IMG/VR virus record: IMGVR_UViG_3300025057_000037
Coordinates: 1-28,145 of that record
DNA from: a virus
DNA: 28,145 nt
Strand: one strand, 5' to 3'
Below are positions 23,326 to 28,145 of this stretch, piece after piece. The notes beneath the pieces were generated by a model. The model saw only the letters and a program-made list of their open reading frames with translations, ran no database searches and was not told where the DNA came from. Position 1 is the stretch's first letter. Each line of letters opens with the position of its first letter. Position numbers and translations under genes: made by a program.

Positions 23326-24909
23326 ATGTCAAAAGAGGTAGTTTTTGATAGCGAGGCTCGTGAGAGGCTTATGAAAGGCGTTGATACGCTTGCAAATTCT
23401 GTAAGAGTGACGTTAGGAGCTAAAGGCCGTAACGTTATGATAGGAGAAGGTATGTACGCAGCTAGTGTGACTAATGACGGTGTTACTGTCGCAAGGTCAA
23501 TTGAACTAGATGATGCAATCGAAAACATGGGAGCTTACTTTCTAAAAGAAGCCGCAGCTAAAACCGAAGAACAAGCCGGTGACGGAACTTCAACTGCTAC
23601 AATCCTTACTCAATCCATGTTGCGGACCGGGATGAAATACCTTGCTGCCGGAGCCAACCCAATGGATTTAAAAAGAGGCATGCAGTTAATGTCAAATAAA
23701 CTCCTAGATAAAATAGACGAAATAGCTACAAAGATTGAATACGATAGTGAAGAGGTAAAACATGTAGCTACGGTTTCAGCAAACAACGACCAAGAACTAG
23801 GTATGCTTATCGCTGATGCATTTAAGAAAGTAGGAAAGAATGGTATTGTAGCTGTAATGGAATCCGGAGGTCTTGAAACAGAAGTAAATGTTGTTGAGGG
23901 TATGGAGATAGACAGAGGATATGTTGATAGAGCATTCTGTACTAACGGAGAAAAGATGACAGCCGACTTAGAGGATTGTTATATTCTAATCACTGATGCC
24001 AAGATATTTAGTTTTAGACAACTTCTACCAATACTTGAGAAGATTAACAAAAAGAATAAACCTGTAGTTATCATATCGGATGAGATTGATCAGTTAGTTT
24101 TACCTACCATAATCCTAAATCATAGTCAAAGTTTAATTAATGTCGCATGTGTTAAAGCTCCAGGTTTTGGTAATGAGAGAGATGATATCCTAGAAGATAT
24201 TGCCACGGTTACCGGTGGAACAATCATATCTGAAGCGAGGGGTATGAAATTAGAAGATGCCGAAATAGATATGCTAGGAGAAGCTTCTAAAGTTCATATC
24301 TCTATTGATAAAACTGTGATAATCGATGGGTTTGGTGAAACGGAAGATATTGAAGAGCGAATGAAACAAATCAAGGAGTTCGCTGAAAAGGAGAAGGATG
24401 ATTACAAGAAATCAAAACTTATAGAAAGGTTAAGTAAAATAGCCGGAGGTATAGGCGTTATCTATGTAGGAGGTCACACTGACACTGAAGCTGAAGAAAG
24501 AAAGCTAAGAGTTGATGATTCAGTAGCTGCAACAAAAGCTGCAATAGAGGATGGTATTGTTCCTGGAGGAGGTGTTACTTTAGCTTTGGCAGGACACACA
24601 GTAGACTTTGACAGCATCAAACTACCTAACAGAGATCAGGAGTTGGGTGCTGATATTGTTTTATCAGCATTGAAAGAACCTCTCAGCCAAATTGTAAAGA
24701 ACGCAGGTCAATCCCCAGACGTTATCCTAAATGAAGTCCTAAAGAAAAAAGATGGGACAGGTTATAACGTAAATACAGACGAATACGAGGATATGATTAA
24801 AGCTGGTATAGTTGACCCTGCCAAAGTAACTAAATCGGCTCTTAGAAACGCTGTATCAATCTCTTCTATGGTAATTACCACAGAAGTTGTAGTGGCTAAT
24901 AAAAAATAA
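23326..24909 (+). CDS. groEL: GroEL chaperonin (phage-encoded), 527 aa
   Basis: A full-length group I chaperonin subunit that encloses and folds proteins with GroES in an ATP-driven cycle. Seen: VTLGAKGRNVMI near residue 28, NDGVTVAR near 50, the ATP-binding GDGTST at 85-90 with Asp86, VKAPGFGNERDD in the apical domain, GGIGVIYVGG, and RVDDSVAATKAAIEDG with the catalytic Asp of the intermediate domain, followed by VPGGG. The C-terminus ends VVVANKK, without the Gly-Gly-Met tail of cellular GroEL. In the apical GroES/substrate site, GYVDRAF replaces E. coli GYLSPYF, losing the second Tyr. A phage-specific substrate, such as the capsid protein, is plausible. Confidence 0.95.
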   Translation: MSKEVVFDSEARERLMKGVDTLANSVRVTLGAKGRNVMIGEGMYAASVTNDGVTVARSIELDDAIENMGAYFLKEAAAKTEEQAGDGTSTATILTQSMLRTGMKYLAAGANPMDLKRGMQLMSNKLLDKIDEIATKIEYDSEEVKHVATVSANNDQELGMLIADAFKKVGKNGIVAVMESGGLETEVNVVEGMEIDRGYVDRAFCTNGEKMTADLEDCYILITDAKIFSFRQLLPILEKINKKNKPVVIISDEIDQLVLPTIILNHSQSLINVACVKAPGFGNERDDILEDIATVTGGTIISEARGMKLEDAEIDMLGEASKVHISIDKTVIIDGFGETEDIEERMKQIKEFAEKEKDDYKKSKLIERLSKIAGGIGVIYVGGHTDTEAEERKLRVDDSVAATKAAIEDGIVPGGGVTLALAGHTVDFDSIKLPNRDQELGADIVLSALKEPLSQIVKNAGQSPDVILNEVLKKKDGTGYNVNTDEYEDMIKAGIVDPAKVTKSALRNAVSISSMVITTEVVVANKK

Positions 24910-24914
24910 AACTA

Positions 24915-25169
24915 ATGCAAGCAATAAAAAACAAGATTATAGTAAGTATCGGTAGTACCGTTGAGAAATCTGCTTCCGGTATTGTAGTTGACGCAAATAA
25001 AAAACCTGACCGTGGGGTTGTTATATCTAAAGGTGCTGAAGTAACTGAAGAGATAGAAGCTGGAGACACAGTTGTATTTAGCGAATATGCCGGAAAGGAA
25101 ATAAAAGAAGGTAGCGAAAAGTATATAACGCTAAATGAGGCTGAGGTGTACTACGTTATCAAAAAGTAA
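24915..25169 (+). CDS. groES: GroES co-chaperonin (phage-encoded), 84 aa
   Basis: The co-chaperonin caps GroEL. The protein starts MQAIKNKIIVSIGS, has a mobile loop SASGIVVDANKKPDRG whose IVV stands for the GroEL-binding IVL, and keeps the EIEAGDTVVFSEYAGKEI core and a C-terminal strand (AEVYYVIKK). It is about 10-13 residues shorter than E. coli GroES, and the first residues before the beta core are trimmed. It lies 5 bp after groEL, so the order is groEL-groES, the reverse of the usual bacterial groES-groEL operon. Confidence 0.9.
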   Translation: MQAIKNKIIVSIGSTVEKSASGIVVDANKKPDRGVVISKGAEVTEEIEAGDTVVFSEYAGKEIKEGSEKYITLNEAEVYYVIKK

Positions 25170-25172
25170 GAT

Positions 25173-25400
25173 ATGGAAAAATACGATTATGTACAACCTG
25201 ATCACTACAAAACCAACAATAAACAAGTGTGGGAATATATGATTGAGGTATACGGAGTAGAAAAGTTTATTGCTTTCTGTGAACTGAATGTGTTCAAGTA
25301 CTCGATGCGAGTTGGTAAGAAGCCAGGAGCGTCTATCGAGGATGACTTAGGTAAGATCAAGTGGTATGCTGAGAAAATTAAACAACTAAGAGATGAGTAA
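25173..25400 (+). CDS. DUF3310 family phage protein, 75 aa
   Basis: The sequence YVQPDHYKTNN..., WEYMIEVYG, FCELNVFKYSMRVGKK and EDDLGKIKWYAEKIKQLRDE carries the hallmarks of DUF3310 (PDHY at the start, N..KY..R.G.K, and a D..K..WY end). These small proteins are common in phages, often near nucleotide-metabolism genes, and their biochemical role is uncertain. It lies 3 bp after groES. Its C-terminal ~20 residues recur at 26080-26190, after the methyltransferase-like gene. Confidence 0.8.
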   Translation: MEKYDYVQPDHYKTNNKQVWEYMIEVYGVEKFIAFCELNVFKYSMRVGKKPGASIEDDLGKIKWYAEKIKQLRDE

Positions 25401-25452
25401 GGAGGAAGGATACGACTACTGGTATGAGAAATATCAGATGTTTAACGAATAA
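25393..25452 (+). other. 19-codon overlapping micro-ORF, possible truncated gene start
   Basis: An ATG overlapping the DUF3310 stop region opens a 19-residue frame (MSKEEGYDYWYEKYQMFNE). A second DUF3310 tail at 26080-26190 is likewise overlapped by a start codon, that of the 56-aa gene. This frame may therefore be the broken 5' end of a downstream gene displaced by the inserted methyltransferase segment. Expression is unproven. Confidence 0.3.
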
Positions 25453-25462
25453 ATTAAATATA

Positions 25463-26074
25463 ATGAGAATATTAGTAGCTTGTGAAGAAAGTCAAGCAGT
25501 AACAAAAGCATTTAGAGAATTAGGACACGAAGCATACTCTTGTGATATACTAGAATGTAGCGGTGGACATCCTGAATGGCATATAAAAGGTGATGCAATT
25601 AAAGAAGCTTATAGTGGTAAGTATGATATGATGATAGCACACCCACCCTGCACTTATATTAGTAGAGCTGGTGCAAGATGGATGTACCCAACAGCAGGGA
25701 ATTTATGTGAAAAAAGATACGCAAAAGCAATGGAAGCTAAATCCTTTTTTATGAAGATGATTAATGCACCAATTAAATACATTGCAGTAGAAAACCCTAC
25801 TCCATTAAAGGTTGTTGATTTACCTAAACATACGCAAGCTGTACAGCCTTACGAATATGGACACCCATACAGTAAGAGAACATTGCTTTGGTTGAAAAAT
25901 TTAGAACCATTGAAACCAACAAATGTATTAACAGACTATAAGCCGTATTTACCAAGCAATACAGGAGGTAAAAAAAGAGGGCAAAGTTACAGCAGAGGTG
26001 TAAGTAAAAACGCTAAAGAAAGCAGTAAAACATTTATTGGTATTGCAAAAGCTATGGCAGAGCAATGGGGATAG
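25463..26074 (+). CDS. Cytosine-DNA-methyltransferase-like protein, 203 aa
   Basis: I take the ATG at 25463 (MRILVACEESQAVTKAFREL) rather than the in-frame ATG at 25424, because the family-like sequence begins there. The N-terminal LVACEES...A.RELGHEAYSCDI is a Rossmann-type cofactor strand-helix-strand. PPCTYIS at residues 61-67 and VENPTP at 109-114 correspond to the PC and ENV/ENP motifs of C5-cytosine methyltransferases. The protein is short and lacks an obvious target-recognition domain, so it may be a minimal phage methylase or a related modifying enzyme. The C-terminal part is basic (GGKKRGQSYSRGVSKNAKES). It is flanked by DUF3310 sequence on both sides, suggesting insertion. Confidence 0.55.
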   Translation: MRILVACEESQAVTKAFRELGHEAYSCDILECSGGHPEWHIKGDAIKEAYSGKYDMMIAHPPCTYISRAGARWMYPTAGNLCEKRYAKAMEAKSFFMKMINAPIKYIAVENPTPLKVVDLPKHTQAVQPYEYGHPYSKRTLLWLKNLEPLKPTNVLTDYKPYLPSNTGGKKRGQSYSRGVSKNAKESSKTFIGIAKAMAEQWG

Positions 26075-26079
26075 TATTA

Positions 26080-26190
26080 ATGCTAATACAAACTAACTCT
26101 CCTGTAGAAGATGATTTAGGTAAGATAAAATGGTACGCACAAAAACTAAAAGAGCTAAGAGATGAAAACAGTACTGTCTCAGTCAAATGA
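26080..26190 (+). pseudogene. Second DUF3310 C-terminal fragment, 36 aa
   Basis: The short frame MLIQTNSPVEDDLGKIKWYAQKLKELRDENSTV repeats the end of the 75-aa DUF3310 protein (EDDLGKIKWYAEKIKQLRDE) with 3 changes in 20 residues, but at the DNA level many third codon positions differ. The N-terminal two thirds of DUF3310 are missing. It is best read as the remaining 3' end of another DUF3310 gene left after recombination, not a recent copy. An upstream in-frame ATG at 26065 overlaps the methyltransferase gene. Confidence 0.65.
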
Positions 26191-26332
26191 ACTTTGTAAT
26201 TTAGAATCCTTAGTATTAGAAGCTAACCCAAATTACGAGATAGTTAAAAAAGGAGTTGTGCAAATAGTGTATGATTCTGAATATAAATACCATCAAGTAT
26301 TTACTATAAAACCAAAAACCCCCCAAAATTAA
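26162..26332 (+). CDS. Hypothetical protein, 56 aa
   Basis: The start overlaps the DUF3310 fragment, and the frame reads MKTVLSQSNELCNLESLVLE, then ANPNYEIVKKGVVQIVYDSE and YKYHQVFTIKPKTPQN. The composition is alpha then beta, with no known motif. It is the last plus-strand gene of the block, and its stop codon lies inside the loop of the shared terminator, overlapping the stop of the minus-strand 26-aa gene. Confidence 0.55.
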   Translation: MKTVLSQSNELCNLESLVLEANPNYEIVKKGVVQIVYDSEYKYHQVFTIKPKTPQN

Positions 26333-26347
26333 TTAGGGGGTTTATTT
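26314..26347. terminator. Bidirectional terminator between convergent operons
   Basis: AAACCCCC (26316-26323) pairs with GGGGGTTT (26336-26343). The loop AAAATTAATTA contains the stop codons of both facing genes. T-rich tails exist on both sides (TTTATTTAT on plus, TTTTTGG on minus), so it can serve both operons. Confidence 0.85.
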
Positions 26348-26409
26348 ATAAATGCATCTACTGCGCTAATTAACATAGCCAAAACTACTAAGGCTACAAG
26401 CACAATCAT
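26329..26409 (-). CDS. Tiny membrane protein, 26 aa
   Basis: The frame MIVLVALVVLAMLISAVDAF followed by INKPPN is one hydrophobic membrane-spanning helix with a short polar tail. Its ATG overlaps the TGA stop of the 105-aa gene as ATGA, a sign of translational coupling. Its stop lies in the terminator loop. Phages often encode such single-span proteins, for example holin-like, antiholin or superinfection proteins, but the role is not determinable. Confidence 0.5.
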   Translation of the reverse strand: MIVLVALVVLAMLISAVDAFINKPPN

Positions 26410-26723
26410 TCTTTTGTAGGGATTATCTTTTTTAGTTTCTTATTTAAATCCCTAGCCTCTATTGCTTCTTCAAACAAATCTAGAGATACAAAATAGTTTT
26501 CTGCTGATTCTATAGCATCTGGCATGTCTTCAATATTAACGTATATAGTCGCATACGTTTCCCCTCCCCACTCAAACTCAATTATCTTTACGACTTCGTT
26601 TTCAGGAGTTTTATCCAAATGTTCTTTTAAACTAGATACTGAATGTCTGTGTACAGTAGTCTTGTTATCCGTCATCCAATACTGAATTTTGGACATGTCT
26701 ACTTCATATTTTTTATTTGCCAT
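26406..26723 (-). CDS. Hypothetical protein, 105 aa
   Basis: The protein reads MANKKYEVDMSKIQYWMTD, then a helical segment SVSSLKEHLDKTPENE, a beta stretch VVKIIEFEWGGETYATIYVN and a helical, basic end (RDLNKKLKKIIPTKE). No family is recognised. It has a good host-type promoter 5 bp before its start, so it can be expressed apart from the nuclease gene 47 bp upstream. It is coupled to the 26-aa membrane protein. Confidence 0.6.
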   Translation of the reverse strand: MANKKYEVDMSKIQYWMTDNKTTVHRHSVSSLKEHLDKTPENEVVKIIEFEWGGETYATIYVNIEDMPDAIESAENYFVSLDLFEEAIEARDLNKKLKKIIPTKE

Positions 26724-26727
26724 ATAA

Positions 26728-26758
26728 CAATATTAGAAAAAACATTTTATATAAACAA
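26728..26758 (-). promoter_or_regulatory. Promoter directly abutting the 105-aa gene
   Basis: On the minus strand, TTG (26758-26756), a 20-nt spacer and TAATATTG (26735-26728) match TTG-N20-TAnnTTTG with one mismatch. The box ends 4 bp before the ATG at 26723, so the predicted message is leaderless or nearly so. Confidence 0.55.
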
Positions 26759-26769
26759 GAACATTGCAT

Positions 26770-27150
26770 TTAATATGACTTGTATTCAGCCAAACCTTTC
26801 TCTACAAGCCAATCACTTACATTGATCGTACCAATATACAAATCCCCAATTATTCTACCGTACTTTCCCCTACCCATACTTTTCAATGTAATCTCTTTTC
26901 CAAGCAATAGGTTTCTGAGGGAATCCCTTGCGATTAGACCTTGGGGCCGCTCAGAGCCTCTAACTTCCGGTGCGTCTATACCATACAACCTGATACTCTC
27001 TTCCAGCTTAATACCAAACCCCACCTCAATAAGACAGGTAATAGTATCCCCATCATATACAGATAACACCTTAGCATTATACTCTTCACACACATTGGTA
27101 GGAACAAAAGAAGACAACCCTAACGCTAATACTAGCAATAACTTTTTCAT
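26770..27150 (-). CDS. Secreted thermonuclease (SNase-like), 126 aa
   Basis: The N-terminus MKKLLLVLALGLSSFVPTNV is a signal peptide; a Cys at residue 21 could even make it a lipoprotein, though the lipobox is poor. The mature part is a staphylococcal-nuclease OB fold. It has VYDGDT at residues 31-36 with metal-binding Asp, IRLYGIDAPE at 53-62 with the catalytic Arg and Glu, and GKYGRIIGDL at 95-104 with the second catalytic Arg. All catalytic positions are present, so it should be an active calcium-dependent nuclease acting outside the cytoplasm. It is the third gene of the leftward operon. Confidence 0.85.
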   Translation of the reverse strand: MKKLLLVLALGLSSFVPTNVCEEYNAKVLSVYDGDTITCLIEVGFGIKLEESIRLYGIDAPEVRGSERPQGLIARDSLRNLLLGKEITLKSMGRGKYGRIIGDLYIGTINVSDWLVEKGLAEYKSY

Positions 27151-27156
27151 ACTCTG

Positions 27157-27492
27157 TTAGTAAATAAACTTTTCACATTTAACACACCAATCCTTTCCAT
27201 CTTCCCCCCTTTTAATTGTGTGGGAACCTCCTTTAGAACAGGGATCAGAATCAAGTAGTAAGCTCCGGAACTCCTCCACAGGTAATCCTACCCTAACTCC
27301 AATAGGCCCGTCCATATATACAGAGGTCTCTCCTTCCTGCTCCCCTTGCCAAAAATACAAAACCTTATCTACGTTCAAGTACCCAAAATCTACATCCAGC
27401 TCTTGATCAACACTGAACCCCATTTCTTCAAATCTCTTTACCTCTTCCTCAGAGGTTGTGTCAAATATGACAGGTATCTTTATAAATCTCAT
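27157..27492 (-). CDS. Hypothetical protein with C-terminal Cys/His cluster, 111 aa
   Basis: The N-terminal part (RFIKIPVIFDTTSEEEVKRF, VDKVLYFWQGEQEGE) is alpha/beta. The C-terminal ~30 residues hold DPC, GGSHTIKRG and WCVKCEKFIY, a possible one-zinc knuckle with one His and three Cys. No family is recognised. It lies 1 bp after the 65-aa gene and 6 bp before the nuclease gene, in the same operon. Confidence 0.6.
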   Translation of the reverse strand: MRFIKIPVIFDTTSEEEVKRFEEMGFSVDQELDVDFGYLNVDKVLYFWQGEQEGETSVYMDGPIGVRVGLPVEEFRSLLLDSDPCSKGGSHTIKRGEDGKDWCVKCEKFIY

Positions 27493-27493
27493 A

Positions 27494-27691
27494 CTAATTA
27501 GGTGTATACGTTTGTTTCTTTATCACCAGGAAATACCCCTTACCCAAACTCATCCATATAATTCTATCAGGTGTTGTAATGTAATCCCCGAACCTAAATA
27601 CAAGCCCTGTCGAAAACTTTACAGTAAATACTCTCTGTTTATGGAACAATCTGTAATAGGATCTTACAAGAAACTCAACCAATTTTTTCAT
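27494..27691 (-). CDS. Hypothetical basic protein, 65 aa
   Basis: The ATG at 27691 is preferred over an upstream in-frame ATG at 27730 because a perfect -7 box lies between them and would make the upstream start untranscribed. The protein starts MKKLVEFLVRSYYRLFHKQR, amphipathic and basic, then FGDYITTPDRIIWMSLGKGYFLVIKK, with no known family. The start helix could sit on a membrane. It is the first gene of the leftward right-end operon. Confidence 0.5.
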   Translation of the reverse strand: MKKLVEFLVRSYYRLFHKQRVFTVKFSTGLVFRFGDYITTPDRIIWMSLGKGYFLVIKKQTYTPN

Positions 27692-27696
27692 CCCCC

Positions 27697-27727
27697 CAAA
27701 TATACAAAATATCTTTTGGATATGCAA
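27697..27727 (-). promoter_or_regulatory. Promoter of the leftward right-end operon
   Basis: On the minus strand, TTG (27727-27725), a 20-nt spacer and TATATTTG (27704-27697) match the Bacteroidota -33/-7 consensus without mismatch. A GGGGGG run separates the box from the ATG at 27691, so the transcript would begin at or within a few bases of the start codon. Confidence 0.7.
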
Positions 27728-27730
27728 CAC

Positions 27731-27948
27731 CGGACAAGTTACCGGGCAAGTTTTATTTTTTTAGGGGGGCGCTTGATTATAATTTGTGATTTAACGACCT
27801 TTCATATATGACTACCTATCTACTACGCACCTTCCCCCCCGCCAAAAAATTTTTTGCCCACCCCCTATACAAAAAAAGATCAACATATGCAAATTTTTTG
27901 CCTATTTTTTACCAACATATTTTTGTTGAAAACTTTTTGCCCTTTTTC
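27731..27948. other. Non-coding region with homopolymer tracts
   Basis: No convincing gene is found; open frames here are made of homopolymer-driven residues. The stretch has alternating C runs, A/T runs and repeated AATTTTTTGCC elements. It lies between the leftward operon and the rightward promoters and could hold control sites or a replication origin; nothing proves an origin. Confidence 0.5.
27848..27941. repeat. Three AATTTTTTGCC direct repeats and two CAACATAT repeats
   Basis: AATTTTTTGCC occurs at 27848-27858 and 27892-27902, and as AACTTTTTGCC at 27931-27941, spaced 44 and 39 bp. CAACATAT lies at 27881-27888 and 27913-27920, and the second copy with TGTTG at 27924-27928 forms a small hairpin. 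They may be iteron-like protein sites. Confidence 0.55.
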
Positions 27949-27977
27949 TTGCTTTTGTCCCTTATTTTTACTATAAC
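27949..27977 (+). promoter_or_regulatory. Sigma70-like promoter A
   Basis: TTGCTT (27949-27954), a 17-bp spacer and TATAAC (27972-27977) resemble a -35/-10 promoter reading rightward. A palindrome follows at 27999-28011, about 15 bp past the expected start site. Confidence 0.5.
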
Positions 27978-27998
27978 CTGGAGGGGGGCTATCTTATC

Positions 27999-28011
27999 TA
28001 GAATGATTCTA
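27999..28011. promoter_or_regulatory. Operator-like palindrome 1
   Basis: TAGAATGATTCTA is a perfect 13-bp inverted repeat downstream of promoter A. It shares the form TAGAANNATTCTA with the site at 28088-28100, so a dimeric repressor or activator could bind both. Confidence 0.5.
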
Positions 28012-28047
28012 AACTAGCTTTTTACCCTATCTTTTTTACCTTATTCC

Positions 28048-28076
28048 TTGCATATTTCAATAATTATTAGTATAGA
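28048..28076 (+). promoter_or_regulatory. Sigma70-like promoter B
   Basis: TTGCAT (28048-28053), a 17-bp spacer and TATAGA (28071-28076) point rightward. The -35 region sits in CTTGCATAT, which recurs exactly at 28137-28145, 90 bp on, where a third promoter appears to be cut by the window edge. Confidence 0.5.
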
Positions 28077-28087
28077 CAATTATTATT

Positions 28088-28100
28088 TAGAACAATTCTA
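28088..28100. promoter_or_regulatory. Operator-like palindrome 2
   Basis: TAGAACAATTCTA lies within the longer inverted repeat ATTTAGAA/TTCTAAAT (28085-28103) with three central bases. It is 12 bp past the -10 of promoter B, where bound protein would block the polymerase. Confidence 0.5.
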
Positions 28101-28137
28101 AATTAATAATCGTTAACAAACTTTTAACATTTTTTTC

Positions 28138-28145
28138 TTGCATAT
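28138..28145 (+). promoter_or_regulatory. Start of a third repeat unit (cut by window edge)
   Basis: TTGCATAT repeats the -35 region of promoter B. The matching -10 would lie about 15 bp outside the window. Confidence 0.35.

Noticed and set aside
25424-25462. Upstream start for the methyltransferase-like gene
   Set aside because: The 13 extra residues look unlike the family and overlap the 19-codon stub; MRILVACEES is the natural start.
26780-27160. Plus-strand frame opposite the thermonuclease
   Set aside because: Exactly antisense to a gene with all catalytic residues; no motif of its own.
27458-27811. Plus-strand frame opposite the 111-aa and 65-aa genes
   Set aside because: It lies antisense to better-supported genes and crosses a perfect minus-strand promoter; the composition is not protein-like.
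27808-28017. Plus-strand open frame in the right-end region
   Set aside because: It is formed by runs of T, C and A (Phe, Pro, Lys, Leu), contains the repeats and promoter elements, and shows no domain.
1-28145. tRNA genes, CRISPR arrays and insertion sequences
   Set aside because: No cloverleaf with a GTTCRA arm, no regularly spaced repeats with spacers, and no transposase or terminal inverted repeats were found.

Overview
The window is a piece of a tailed-phage (Caudoviricetes) genome whose host is most likely a member of the Bacteroidota, perhaps a flavobacterium. This rests on low GC, A-rich leaders instead of clear Shine-Dalgarno sites, and several -33/-7 promoters of the Bacteroidota type (TTG, 20 nt, TAnnTTTG). 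Phage identity rests on a large terminase with visible Walker and nuclease motifs, followed by a portal-sized protein, an acidic scaffold-like protein, an abundant-looking 563-residue capsid candidate and repeated fibre genes. Kinship with crAss-like phages is possible but cannot be shown from the sequence alone.

Layout. (1) From 17621 leftward to 1, on the minus strand, runs the packaging and structural block: a helix-turn-helix protein (TerS candidate), an HU-like protein, a Zn/Cys protein, two small proteins, TerL, portal, scaffold, major capsid candidate, two head/neck candidates, a cysteine-rich 668-residue virion protein, and a tandem array of beta-helix fibre genes alternating with small 'MAK..VTQDN' proteins. 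The third fibre copy is cut by the window edge. (2) From 17721 rightward to 26332, on the plus strand, runs the DNA and chaperone block: a small acidic protein, a ~290-nt unassigned structured RNA with its own promoter-like box and terminator, recA, a GIY-YIG nuclease, an SSB-like protein with an acidic PF tail, small unknowns, a T5 A1-like metallophosphoesterase, groEL and groES, a DUF3310 protein, and a cytosine-methyltransferase-like gene followed by a second DUF3310 tail. (3) From 27691 leftward to 26329, on the minus strand, is a short operon with a secreted thermonuclease and small unknowns. It converges on block 2 at a shared bidirectional terminator. (4) From about 27730 to 28145 is an apparently non-coding regulatory region with A/T repeats, sigma70-like promoters pointing out of the window and palindromes that look like operators.

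How the parts fit. The left block builds and fills the capsid. The right block supplies recombination and ssDNA handling (RecA, SSB), nucleases, possible DNA modification, and a complete GroEL/GroES pair that may fold the large structural proteins. The strongest candidates for something undescribed are the structured RNA at 18009-18309, the promoter/operator array at the right edge, the methyltransferase insertion bounded by two DUF3310 ends, and the tandem fibre cassettes.
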